Below are positions 52,441 through 61,016 of a stretch of 64,000 bases of DNA, piece after piece (position 1 is the first letter of the stretch; every line of letters begins with the position of its first letter). The notes under the pieces are model-generated. The model made no database searches, was not told the origin of the DNA, and worked only from the letters and a program-made list of their open reading frames with translations. The stretch is from positions 1-64,000 of the forward strand of contig JAUIFE010000013.1 in assembly GCA_030429565.1 (NCBI GenBank), in the 5' to 3' direction. Made by a program: the position numbers and the translations under genes. Origin of the DNA: Holophagae bacterium. Its GTDB lineage: Bacteria; Acidobacteriota; Holophagae; Acanthopleuribacterales; Acanthopleuribacteraceae.

Positions 52441-52986
52441 TTAAGGCTTGACGAAACTTAGGTAGTATTTCAGTTCATTGATTGACGCCTGAATGTCGTC
52501 TTCCGCGCGGTGCAAGTCGGCTTTTTTGAAGTTCATGCCGTACAGGTTGCGGAATACTTCCTTGAATGAGCTGACGTCGACCATGCGGTAATGGAGCGCG
52601 TCGCGGAGCAAAGGCATGTAGCGATCAATAAATTTACGGTCCTGGTGAATCGAGTTACCGCACAAGACTGGACGCTCGTCCTGGAACCAACGGTGAATGA
52701 GTTCGGTAATCTCACCGTCGACGGCCGCCAAGGGGCGACCTTCTGCGATTTTGGCGAGTAAGCCGCTTGAACCGTGGGTTGCTTGATTCCATTCGTCCAT
52801 CTTATCCAACTCGGCTTGGGGTTGGAAAACCACCGCATGGTAACGCGTCAATGGGTTGAAATCGGCGTCCGTGACCACCGCGGCAAATTCGATAATTTTA
52901 TTTTCAATCGGATCGAGACCTGTCATCTCTAAATCAACCCAAAGCCAATTAATCGCTTTGGGTTTTTGATCAGACATCTCCTTCAT
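52441..52986 (-). CDS. orn: Oligoribonuclease
   Basis: This 181-residue protein starts at 52986 with GGAA upstream; a GTG 6 bases earlier or the ATG at 52977 are alternatives. It is a DEDDh exonuclease with WLWVDLEMTGLD (first Asp/Glu), the CGNSIHQDRKFIDRYMP segment and the C-terminal HRAEDDIQASINEL. It degrades 2-5 nt RNA and pGpG, the end product of c-di-GMP breakdown, which links it functionally to the GGDEF-EAL protein at 29.8-32.6 kb. It is monocistronic. Confidence 0.94.
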   Translation of the reverse strand: MKEMSDQKPKAINWLWVDLEMTGLDPIENKIIEFAAVVTDADFNPLTRYHAVVFQPQAELDKMDEWNQATHGSSGLLAKIAEGRPLAAVDGEITELIHRWFQDERPVLCGNSIHQDRKFIDRYMPLLRDALHYRMVDVSSFKEVFRNLYGMNFKKADLHRAEDDIQASINELKYYLSFVKP

Positions 52987-53256
52987 GAGCACGGTTCCTT
53001 TTTGTGATTGTTGCGTCTGTTTTTCTAGTTTACCGCGAACCTGGTTCGACTCACACTGGTTCCTCGGTGCTATGCCGATTTTTGGGAACCATGCGTCGTT
53101 CTCGAGGCGCGGACTTTACCGTCCGGTGAGACGCTTTGCCCACGCAGTTTACAACCCTGTTTCGCGATGTGAAACCACAAACCTTGACGCGGCCTCGCTT
53201 GGGCTTCGCACGGACGCGGGTCTATCTATGGTTTTTGCCGGCCCGCGGAATCGCGA

Positions 53257-54420
53257 TCAGCTAAACCGATTGGGCGAAAAGATGGGGAGAATGGCGGTGA
53301 GTTCGCTCTCTTCGTCATTGAGCACTTGAGCCACTGCTTCGCCGGCCGACCAACACATGCCGAGACCATAACCGGTGAAACCGACGGCGCACCACAAAGT
53401 AGGGTCCCCGCCGATCATGCCGATAAGCGGCTTGCCGTCCTTCGAAAAGCCCATAATGCCGCTCCAGCGTTGGGCCACTTCTAAATGATCGTACTGGGGG
53501 TAAATCTCATGGAATAAAGCGCCAAGGGCGTCTTGTACCTTCGGGTTGACTCGGTGTGCCGTTCCGGTTTCGCCGTGTTCGTCGATAAACCGGCGTCCAC
53601 CTAAAATGAGACGACCTTCTGGTGTCCAGTGCCAGTAATCGTAACCGAAATTTGTGATGCACGCATAGGGCGGGATCTCGATATCACTGGGCGCCGTGGC
53701 CATGACCTGACCGCGAATAGGAAAAACCATGTTATCGAATTCGGGCAACAGGTCGGCCGTGTAGGCGTTGGTTGCGAGGATCGCCACCTCGCAGTTGATC
53801 GTGCCGCCTTCGTAGTGGACTTGGCCGGAACTTACATCGGTAACCGCCATGTTTTCATAGACCGCGGCGCCGTGTCGGCGCGCTTCGGCGGCGATTAGTC
53901 GCGTCATTTCGGCTGGATTGACCGATGCGTCGTAGGGATCGTGTTTGCCCATGCTAAAACGACGGGTGTGAATTTTTGCCTCAATTTGACCACAGTCAAG
54001 TAATTCCATAGCAAAACCGTCGCGGATCATCGCGGTCGAAGCGCTTTCGATCAGTTTCGCTTCGGCTTCGTTATAAGCCAGGGTTAAGCTGCCTTGCTGG
54101 TGATAAGCCAGCGGGCCTTCGGTCGGACCTTCGGACAAAAGTTGGTGGGTTCCTTGTTGGCCGGCCCGCTTGAAACGCAGGATCTTTAGCGCCTCGTCTT
54201 TCCCGTATACTTGCTGCATACGGGTGTAATAATCGGCGGTTTCCAATATGATTTGACCGTCGTTACGGCCGGAAGCACCACTGGCTAAGGTGTTTTTTTC
54301 CAACAAGCAGCAGTTAACACCGCGGCGTGCGAGTTGGTAGGCGAGGCAAACGCCGACGAGGCCGCCGCCGATAATAACCACATCCGCCTGGGTCGGCGGT
54401 TGGTTCCAAATAGGATGCAT
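53257..54420 (-). CDS. FAD-dependent amine/amino-acid oxidoreductase (DAO family, PuuB-like)
   Basis: This 387-residue protein starts at 54420 (MHPIWNQPPTQADVV) after CAGGA. Its dinucleotide motif IIGGGLVGVCLAYQLARRG is followed by GASGRNDGQI, common to the glycine/D-amino-acid oxidase (DAO) superfamily. The C-terminal GIMGFSKDGKPLIGMIG and GFTGYGLGMCWSAGEAVAQ close the FAD site. Length and motifs are nearest to gamma-glutamylputrescine oxidase-type proteins. The substrate is not certain. It lies downstream of the 47-residue peptide gene and its terminator. Confidence 0.85.
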   Translation of the reverse strand: MHPIWNQPPTQADVVIIGGGLVGVCLAYQLARRGVNCCLLEKNTLASGASGRNDGQIILETADYYTRMQQVYGKDEALKILRFKRAGQQGTHQLLSEGPTEGPLAYHQQGSLTLAYNEAEAKLIESASTAMIRDGFAMELLDCGQIEAKIHTRRFSMGKHDPYDASVNPAEMTRLIAAEARRHGAAVYENMAVTDVSSGQVHYEGGTINCEVAILATNAYTADLLPEFDNMVFPIRGQVMATAPSDIEIPPYACITNFGYDYWHWTPEGRLILGGRRFIDEHGETGTAHRVNPKVQDALGALFHEIYPQYDHLEVAQRWSGIMGFSKDGKPLIGMIGGDPTLWCAVGFTGYGLGMCWSAGEAVAQVLNDEESELTAILPIFSPNRFS

Positions 54421-54549
54421 AGAAGTGTCCTGTGATTGAAATGGAATCGGTCCCTTGGTCGCGTTCGGGATCGTTGGTTGGAACGACCCGCAGGAGGGCG
54501 GAAAAGAACGCGAGATGCACCGGGCCGGCGCAGGGCCGACCATGGCCCT

Positions 54550-54593
54550 ATAAAACGAATAAGGCGATAATCGCTGGGATTATCGCCTATTCG
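54550..54593 (-). terminator. Rho-independent terminator after the 47-residue peptide gene
   Basis: The strand folds as cgaat-aggcgataatc / gattatcgcct-attcg, a 16-bp stem with one bulged A. On the minus strand TTTT follows. It sits 57 bp beyond the peptide's stop. Confidence 0.78.
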
Positions 54594-54649
54594 AGATGGA
54601 CAAACAATTGATTCTTGGTGTTTATGGAAACAAAGCGAAAGGGTAGGGG

Positions 54650-54793
54650 TTAGTTGCAACCACCGACCGGCCAACCGCACATGTCGTAGCGGGGCAAAAT
54701 AAACTCGTAGCCGGATTCATCGGGGTTACCGCCTTCAGAAATGACGGTAATGCCGCTGATGAGCAACAACAGTGTAATAATGATCCTTTTCAT
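54650..54793 (-). CDS. 47-residue secreted peptide with two C-terminal cysteines
   Basis: ATG at 54793, 9 bases after GGGAG, opens a 47-codon frame: hydrophobic signal MKRIIITLLLLISGITVI, acidic middle SEGGNPDESGYE, and end DMCGWPVGGCN with cysteines 39 and 46 spaced by six residues, which could form a small ring. It ends in TAA and is followed by a strong terminator, so it is likely a real short gene. It is transcribed with, or just behind, the degenerate kinase gene whose stop is 68 bp upstream. Sec export then a cyclic peptide or signal is plausible, but no processing enzyme was identified. Confidence 0.6.
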   Translation of the reverse strand: MKRIIITLLLLISGITVISEGGNPDESGYEFILPRYDMCGWPVGGCN

Positions 54794-54861
54794 CTTCCAT
54801 TCTCCCTCAAAGATGGTGGTGCAGCCTTGCGGACTGCGCGCAACTTGGAAGGGTTCCTGGT

Positions 54862-56691
54862 TCAGGTGCCTTTAACAAGGTCTTGAACGTAAATGACAGT
54901 TTGGTCGTCGCTAGCCCGTTTTTCCCAGACGACACCCAATTGCTGACACAGATCCTGCCAGGTTGCGTTTGCGATTTCTATTTCAGGCAGGGTACGGTCC
55001 GCCAAGCCATTTGCGAATGTGATTTCAATCCCAAGATAATAGGACAGATCATTCGCAAATTCTCCCAGCTTTCTTCCGTCAGTCTTAAACGATTTATAAC
55101 GGAAATGGATCGGAATACGTTCCGCTGCCACGGATACGTTGAGAGTTTGACCCTCAGGGCGAAGAACGAGGACGTCCTTCAGTTGTTTGGCGTAGGTGGT
55201 CAGATCGAAAACCGAGAAGACGCCTGCGATTTCTCCCTCAACGGCTTCGATTGAAGACGTTGATCGCTGCATCAAATTGGCTAACATCTGATCTTCACTA
55301 GGAAGTTCCTCGCCAAAGACGGAATTTTGCAATTGGGGCAGCACGTCGATGATGCGTGCCAGGTTGTTTTGGTTGGGCCACAAGATGACGCCGTAGTCGA
55401 ACAATACCGGCGGAATATAAAAATCAGGGGAATCAAAGCGTACTTGCCATGAACGCCCATTGGCCTCAAGAGTAAGTTGAACCGGCGTGATACGCGAAAT
55501 AAAGGCGGATTTACCTTGGTACTCGACCCAATCGCCGATTTGGTAAACTTGGTTGCGCCCAACCATTGCGGCGCCGCTTGGGAAGGCGAAAACCCCGATG
55601 GGGGTGGCCAGATCACCGGCGGCAAAGCGTTTGACCTCAAAGTTTGCTGATTTGCGATGGGTGGCGGCGATATCCCGCGCGATGGCCTTTTCGCGATCTA
55701 CGCGGATTTGATAATCGTTAATGTTAAACAGCGCCTTGCGCGTTTCTTTCAACGCGTTAATGGCTTGATCGGGGTTGGTCTCCGCAATTTCCAAGGCGGC
55801 CTGGCGTTGGTCGGATAAATCAGTGTCGGTGACCAAGGCGATACCCACGGTTGATGCGGCCAGAAAGTAGGCCAGCGTTGCCCAACGGAGCGGGCCGCGT
55901 GCAAAGAAACCCGAGGCTTTTTGGCTGTCGGTCTGAACTTGGTAAGCAGGCTCGGCCAGCTTGCGGTTCAGCTCTTCCAAGCTGGGCCGTGTTTTAGGGT
56001 CGGGACTTAGACAGGAGCGATACAGCCGTGTCAAGTTTCGCGAAGGTTTGCGGACCGTGCCCAAATAATTCTTGGCGAACATGTAGACATCGCTGCCTTT
56101 GTCCACACGGTGCGGCCAATAAGGATTGTGTTCCGGGCTGAGCTCTTCGAGTGGATAATCTTTTTTGCCATGGAAAAAACCAAGGTCAAGCAGGCGAACG
56201 CTGCCTGTTGAGGCGTCAAGCACCACGTTGTCGCGTGTCAGGTCGCCATGAAATTCATCACAGGCGTGAATTTCCAACAAAGCCTGGCAAAGCTCCTGAA
56301 GATAGGGGAACTTTTGACGATCGGGCGTTTCTTCGAGCACGTGAATCAGCGCTCGGCCGTTGACGTACTCTAAAATAAGCGCACTTTTTTGCGCTAGGCC
56401 GGCGTAGAACGTTTCCAATTGGTCGTCGTTCCAGCCGAGGCGGTCGTTGTCCACATGAATCATGTTTGGACTAATCGCGCCGGGGGGCAGGTGCTGGAGT
56501 AATTTGCAGATAGATACCGACCCGTCCAAACCAAAGTGCTTGGCGAGCTCGTCAAAAAATAAGCCGTCGTTAGACCACAACTTAAGGACCACGCTCTGTC
56601 CGTCGGCGTCCTTCGCAAGAAAAACCTCGCGTTCGCCGTTTCCGCCCAAAGCTCTTAATAGATGATACTCGTGTGTTGTCTGTTCCGTCAT
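54862..56691 (-). CDS. Atypical Ser/Thr kinase with membrane segment and periplasmic C-terminal domain
   Basis: This protein has about 609 residues; starts at 56691 (MTEQTTHEYHLL) or 56700 are possible. Residues ~8-250 fold as a kinase: ATP lysine K37 in VVLKLW, catalytic loop HGDLTRDNV (148-156) where HRDLKPEN is usual, and DLG (169-171) in place of DFG. Asp150 and Asp169 remain, so activity is possible but altered. One membrane segment (about 265-285, LAYFLAASTVGIALVT) is followed by a long extracytoplasmic part. Its last 60 residues (IEITFANGLADRTLPEIEIA, WQDLCQQLGVVW) resemble the STN/secretin N-terminal fold. It has a strong predicted promoter. It could sense the outside and relay it inward; ligand unknown. 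Confidence 0.75.
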   Translation of the reverse strand: MTEQTTHEYHLLRALGGNGEREVFLAKDADGQSVVLKLWSNDGLFFDELAKHFGLDGSVSICKLLQHLPPGAISPNMIHVDNDRLGWNDDQLETFYAGLAQKSALILEYVNGRALIHVLEETPDRQKFPYLQELCQALLEIHACDEFHGDLTRDNVVLDASTGSVRLLDLGFFHGKKDYPLEELSPEHNPYWPHRVDKGSDVYMFAKNYLGTVRKPSRNLTRLYRSCLSPDPKTRPSLEELNRKLAEPAYQVQTDSQKASGFFARGPLRWATLAYFLAASTVGIALVTDTDLSDQRQAALEIAETNPDQAINALKETRKALFNINDYQIRVDREKAIARDIAATHRKSANFEVKRFAAGDLATPIGVFAFPSGAAMVGRNQVYQIGDWVEYQGKSAFISRITPVQLTLEANGRSWQVRFDSPDFYIPPVLFDYGVILWPNQNNLARIIDVLPQLQNSVFGEELPSEDQMLANLMQRSTSSIEAVEGEIAGVFSVFDLTTYAKQLKDVLVLRPEGQTLNVSVAAERIPIHFRYKSFKTDGRKLGEFANDLSYYLGIEITFANGLADRTLPEIEIANATWQDLCQQLGVVWEKRASDDQTVIYVQDLVKGT

Positions 56692-57182
56692 GGAACTCAT
56701 GCTCCCGGGGTGGACGCTTTGACGCCTCACCTTGCGCTAGTACCCACCGGCATCTCCATAATGGAAATACAAGTAAGAATGATAATACGTAAACACGAGG
56801 GGGATGTAAAGATTAGAGTCGGATTTTTCTTGGGGAAAATGACTTTTTTCCAGTGGGAGGGAGTTCGTGTGGTTAGGGAAAAATGATCGATCGTGTGAAT
56901 GCGGGTGTGTCCGCCTCGGTTTGGGAAGGGGAGGGTTTTGGTGCAACCTGTTTGTAGTGCGTGGTTTGGCTTGGGGTGAAGGTGACTCGTGCGGTTTTGG
57001 GTTTGGATTGAGCCCGGTGTGACGATTGCTTTTGCCAGGTTCGCCGCAAGCATGCCTGCTTAAGTTGCGCGCCTGCGTCTCACTCCTCGGTTGCCATGGT
57101 TGGTTCGGCTAGGTATGATGCGCAGACCTGTGCTTGAGCCTGATGGTTTGGTTATGGGGATGAAGAGGACGGAAGCGCGACC
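56692..57182. other. 490-bp divergent intergenic region
   Basis: It holds the predicted kinase promoter at 56782-56810 on the minus strand. No promoter was fixed for the rightward nucleotidyltransferase gene, and no other gene or strong hairpin was recognised. Confidence 0.45.
56782..56810 (-). promoter_or_regulatory. Predicted sigma-70-type promoter of the atypical kinase gene
   Basis: On the minus strand TTTACA (56810-56805), 17 bp, TATTAT (56787-56782), in AT-rich DNA about 90 bp before the start. Confidence 0.6.
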
Positions 57183-58097
57183 ATGGATTGCATTGTACTG
57201 GCGGGGAACCGCGAAAATTATCGCCCTGTTGCCGGTGAGGATAACAAGGCTTTTCTCCAGGTCGCAGGCCGCTCTATCCTCGATATTATATTAGATGAAC
57301 TCGCCGGTGTTGACCGCGTGACCCGTGTTCTGGTCGTGGGTCCTAAGCAGCGCCTCGAGGATGCCGTCTCCGAAACGCGCGTCGCCGATTATCCCAAGCC
57401 TTTGTTGTTTTATCAGCAGGGGCGTAATCTCGTTGAAAATATTCTCGGGACTGTGGCGGCCTCGTGTCTCGATGAAGCGGCGGACCGCTTGGTGATGGTT
57501 ATTCCTTCCGATATACCGCTGATTACCCGAGAAGAACTCGATCAGTTCATTGATCGCTGTGACATGGACCGCTACGACTACGTGGGTGGGGTCACCGCTG
57601 CCGAGGTTTTGGCACGTTTTGCGCCGGATACCGAGCGGCCGGGGGTGAGTATGGCCACGTTTCGGGTGAATAGCGGTAATTACCGTGTCAGTAACTTGCA
57701 CATGGTGCGACCCGCGGCGGTCAGGCGGGCTGATTACATTCGGCAGACCTATGCCGTGCGCTACCAAAAGCGCTGGGCAAATATGGCTAAAATGTGGTTG
57801 GTCTTGTTGGGTTTATTGTTTCGTGCGCCGACGGCGCCTTTCTATTACCTGATCGCTCAAGGAGCGCGTCACTGTGAGTTGTGGGGGTATCGTCGCATTG
57901 CCGCTTACTTGTCCGGGTTTGTCACGCTAACACGCGCGGAACGATACATTTCCTCTATTCTAGGGACGCGGTTTAAAGTCGTGGTGACCGATTACGGCGG
58001 CGCCGCGGTGGATGTGGACAACGAGGCGGATTACCATGCGATCAGTCGGCGTTTTGACGAGTGGCGATCGATGCAAAGGCAATCATCCTTGTCTTGA
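57183..58097 (+). CDS. MobA/NTP-transferase-like protein
   Basis: This protein has 304 residues. The N-terminus MDCIVLAGNRENYRP ... NKAFLQVAGRSILD has the shape of NTP-transferase enzymes (VLAGG.gtR...K.l..v.g.p.l), with Lys in NKAF at the nucleotide position, though the glycine loop is altered. VMVIPSDIPLITREELDQF carries the metal-binding D in place of the usual GDxPl. The C-terminal half is hydrophobic in parts (WLVLLGLLFRAPTAPFYYLIA) and ends VVVTDYGGAAVDVDNEADY, which recalls MobA/IspD-like tails. It may activate a sugar or molybdopterin-like substrate. Single gene, followed 150 bp later by an unknown gene on the same strand. Confidence 0.7.
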   Translation: MDCIVLAGNRENYRPVAGEDNKAFLQVAGRSILDIILDELAGVDRVTRVLVVGPKQRLEDAVSETRVADYPKPLLFYQQGRNLVENILGTVAASCLDEAADRLVMVIPSDIPLITREELDQFIDRCDMDRYDYVGGVTAAEVLARFAPDTERPGVSMATFRVNSGNYRVSNLHMVRPAAVRRADYIRQTYAVRYQKRWANMAKMWLVLLGLLFRAPTAPFYYLIAQGARHCELWGYRRIAAYLSGFVTLTRAERYISSILGTRFKVVVTDYGGAAVDVDNEADYHAISRRFDEWRSMQRQSSLS

Positions 58098-58176
58098 GAA
58101 GGGTTTTTTGTTGGCTGAAAAAAGGTTGGATTGATCGAATCTGTGTCTTTTGTGGAATTTTCCTGTTAGCGATTGG

Positions 58177-58205
58177 TTGACAGTCTTCTTTCTGTCTGCC
58201 AGAAT
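58177..58205 (+). promoter_or_regulatory. Predicted sigma-70-type promoter of the 181-residue unknown gene
   Basis: A perfect TTGACA (58177-58182), 17-bp spacer and CAGAAT (58200-58205) lie 45 bp before the start. The -35 box overlaps a GACAG...CTGTC palindrome, a possible operator. Confidence 0.55.
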
Positions 58206-58249
58206 AGAATCCTCCAAAAATGTTTCGCGTTGTGGGAGGAAGATCAGGA

Positions 58250-58795
58250 ATGTCGGTATCTAGTGGCAACAAGTGGTCCGATCCAAACAACTTGTTTCGC
58301 AAAGTAGAGAAAACCTGGAACGCCGAAGAACTGCTCACCCAGAAGGGGTGGTATCCGCTTCCAGACGTCATGAAAAAACTCGATCCTCAATCCACCGGCA
58401 AGTACCGCAAGATTTTGGCCCTACGTGACAAAATGATGAAAGCGGGCGCCGATCCCGTTACTGAGATGGGTTTGAAGCCCTTTGGTAGTCGCATTTGGGC
58501 GCAGATGTCTCTGTTCGGACCTTGGTTCTCTCAAAGCGAAGCCTTGCAGGTTTCGAAGGTTCCCAAAGAATGGGACTTCAACACTTTCCTGCAGCAGCCC
58601 AGTGGTATTTTTTCACTGCGCGGTGTCATGGAATTGGTGCCCAACGGCTGGCCGCTTAAGTATCCCGCCATGAAGAACATGATCCACAAAATGGATGATT
58701 CCAAGTCTGAAATGGGCATTGGGAAAATCGAAGGCGTGGGTTACGTGGTTTTTCAACCTGAGTTTTCAATCTGGCTGAAGAAACACTTCTTTTAA
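58250..58795 (+). CDS. Uncharacterised soluble protein
   Basis: This 181-residue protein starts at 58250 (MSVSSGNKWSDPN) with GGAGGAAG upstream; the earlier frame start at 58220 is less likely. It has no signal peptide or membrane segment. It is rich in Trp, Phe, Met and Lys with repeated W/P motifs (KGWYPLPDVMKKLDPQS, FGPWFSQSEALQVSKVPKEW, FSLRGVMELVPNGWPLKYP). No family recognised. It has a perfect -35 promoter ahead and a terminator behind, so it is an independent and probably well expressed gene. Confidence 0.6.
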   Translation: MSVSSGNKWSDPNNLFRKVEKTWNAEELLTQKGWYPLPDVMKKLDPQSTGKYRKILALRDKMMKAGADPVTEMGLKPFGSRIWAQMSLFGPWFSQSEALQVSKVPKEWDFNTFLQQPSGIFSLRGVMELVPNGWPLKYPAMKNMIHKMDDSKSEMGIGKIEGVGYVVFQPEFSIWLKKHFF

Positions 58796-58820
58796 TCCTT
58801 TTTCCAATTTCGAATAACCA

Positions 58821-58858
58821 AAAAGGCGCGCTGCACTCAAGCGCGCCTTTCGTGCTTT
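58821..58858 (+). terminator. Terminator of the 181-residue unknown gene
   Basis: aaaggcgcgc pairs perfectly with gcgcgccttt around a 9-base loop, followed by cgtgctttt. It sits about 25 bp after the stop. Confidence 0.78.
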
Positions 58859-59091
58859 TGGGGCCACCTGTCGCGCCGGGTCTGATGGATGGCGGGTGTT
58901 GTTTTTTGTCGGTCGCGGTCAAATATGGTTCCATTCAGGAAAAGTCACGCCGCACGGGTGTGGGTTTGCTATGATAAAGACGCTGAAGTAATCAGCCGGT
59001 GCGTCGATATTGACCCCCCATGAATATTGACTGCAACCACCGGATTTCATCGGCCCCCACCGCCAGGGCCGTGTTCTCCTATGAGGTCACC

Positions 59092-60993
59092 ATGCGCAAG
59101 GATTTTAGGGCCCTGCTCAATGAGGATCGGCCGATTTTGCTGGACGGCGGTATCGGAACCGAACTCTACGACAAGGGTGTGTTCATTAATCAATGTTTTG
59201 ATTACGTTAACATTACCAACCCCGAATGGGTTAAACAGGTTCACGAGAGCTATTTAGCCGCCGGTTCGGATGTCATTGAAACCAACACCTTCGGCGCAAA
59301 TTACATGCGCCTCAAGCACTTTGGCTTGGAAGGTGATTTGGAAAAGATCAACCGTCAAGGCGTTCGTCTGGCCCGGGAAGTGGCGGGTGACAACAAGTAT
59401 GTTGCCGGGTCAATAGGGCCCCTGGGCATCAAGATCGAACCCTACGGGCCCACGTCGTTCGACGAAACCCGCCAAATTTATCGGGATCAGGCCGGCGTGT
59501 TACACGAGGAAGGGGTTGATCTTTTTATTTTGGAAACCTTTTCGCGAATGGCTGAATTGTCCGAGGCGGTGGCCGGGGTGCGCGCGGTGAGCGACAAACC
59601 GATTTTGGCGCTTTTGACGGTTAACGATCACGGCCAAACGCTGTATGGTACGGATCCGGTCTACCTTATTCCTGAGTTGGAAAAGCTGGCGATTGACGCG
59701 GTGGGTCTCAACTGCTCGGTGGGACCGCGCATGATTTACGATGCGCTGGAAAAGATGGTCAAATACTCTTCGAAACCCATTTGTGCGATGCCCAATGCCG
59801 GTAACCCAAAAAGTATCGACGGTCGCAACATCTACCTATGTACCCCGGAATACATGGCAACCTATGCCAAACGTTTTTTGAAGATGGGTGTGCGGATCAT
59901 TGGTGGCTGCTGCGGTACAACGCCGGAGCATATCAAAGCTATGGCCCGTGCCGTGGGCCAAAGCATGTCGACCCAAGTCAAAAAAGAGGTGGCGACCCCC
60001 AAGGCTTCGGATGAGGAAGCGCCTGCTTTTGATGTTTTGCCCTTGCAGGAACGAAGCCGTTTGGGACGCAAATTGGGGCAAGGCGAGTTCGTGTTTTCCG
60101 TTGAGGTCGTTCCACCCAAGGGGTGTGATCCGACGCGTACACTCAAACGAATTAAACTGCTCAAGGATCACGACGTTGACGCAGTAAATATTCCCGATGG
60201 GCCGCGCGCTTCGTCGCGAATGTCACCACAAATTCTGGCGATTTTGGTGGAAAACCAAATTGGTTTAGAAACGATTTTGCACTACTGTTGCCGTGACCGT
60301 AACATCCTCGGTATCCAGTCGGATCTGCTCGGTGGGTTTGCCGCCGGGTTGAAAAATATTCTGGCGGTGACGGGTGACCCGCCCAAGTTGGGTGATTATC
60401 CCGATGCGACGGCGGTGTTTGACATCGACGCTATCGGTCTTACCAATATCATCAATCACCTGAACTTGGGTCGCGATATTGGCGGGAACCTGCTGAGCAA
60501 ACCCACGTCCTATGCGACGGGTGTAGCCTTGAACCCAACAGCGTTGAACGTGGAAGAGGAAATTAACCGCTTTCACTGGAAGGTGAAGGCCGGTGCCGAC
60601 TTCGCCATCACGCAACCGGTGTTTGATACCACTCAGTTTATGACCTTTTATGAGCGGGTAAAACACCATGGGGTCCCGATTATTGCCGGTGTTTGGCCTT
60701 TGGTTTCCTACAAAAATGCCGAATTTATGAACAACGAAGTGCCCGGTATCAGTATTCCGGAGGGAACGCTCGCGCGCATGCGAGCCGCGTCTTCGAGTGA
60801 TGAAGCCAAAGAAATCGGGTTGCAAATTGCGCTGGAAAACGTTGCGCAGATCTTGCCTTACATCGCGGGTGCCCAAATAAGCGCGCCGATGGGTAACGTA
60901 AAATTTGCGTTGCGGGTGGTCGACGGCGTGCGCTCGCTGTTGCTATCGCGGTCTGGTGAAGGTCGCGCTGCCATTACAGCACCGGTAAGTTAA
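59092..60993 (+). CDS. Bifunctional homocysteine S-methyltransferase / methylenetetrahydrofolate reductase
   Basis: This protein has 633 residues; the start at 59092 is 5 bases after GAGG, and the frame's earlier ATG has none. The N-terminal half (~1-300) is a homocysteine methyltransferase with DGGIGTELYDKG, zinc ligands in GLNCSVGP and GGCCGTTPEHI. A short linker (~300-335) is followed by the MetF-like TIM barrel (~340-625), starting with FVFSVEVVPPKGCDP, which carries the FAD-binding signatures LAVTGDPPKLGDYP and FAITQPVFDT. The two sequential one-carbon reactions are thus on one chain, an arrangement known in several bacterial phyla. Followed by ppsR 23 bp later, possibly co-transcribed. 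Confidence 0.93.
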   Translation: MRKDFRALLNEDRPILLDGGIGTELYDKGVFINQCFDYVNITNPEWVKQVHESYLAAGSDVIETNTFGANYMRLKHFGLEGDLEKINRQGVRLAREVAGDNKYVAGSIGPLGIKIEPYGPTSFDETRQIYRDQAGVLHEEGVDLFILETFSRMAELSEAVAGVRAVSDKPILALLTVNDHGQTLYGTDPVYLIPELEKLAIDAVGLNCSVGPRMIYDALEKMVKYSSKPICAMPNAGNPKSIDGRNIYLCTPEYMATYAKRFLKMGVRIIGGCCGTTPEHIKAMARAVGQSMSTQVKKEVATPKASDEEAPAFDVLPLQERSRLGRKLGQGEFVFSVEVVPPKGCDPTRTLKRIKLLKDHDVDAVNIPDGPRASSRMSPQILAILVENQIGLETILHYCCRDRNILGIQSDLLGGFAAGLKNILAVTGDPPKLGDYPDATAVFDIDAIGLTNIINHLNLGRDIGGNLLSKPTSYATGVALNPTALNVEEEINRFHWKVKAGADFAITQPVFDTTQFMTFYERVKHHGVPIIAGVWPLVSYKNAEFMNNEVPGISIPEGTLARMRAASSSDEAKEIGLQIALENVAQILPYIAGAQISAPMGNVKFALRVVDGVRSLLLSRSGEGRAAITAPVS

Positions 60994-61016
60994 CGCACCC
61001 AAAAAGGGGGTGGTGA

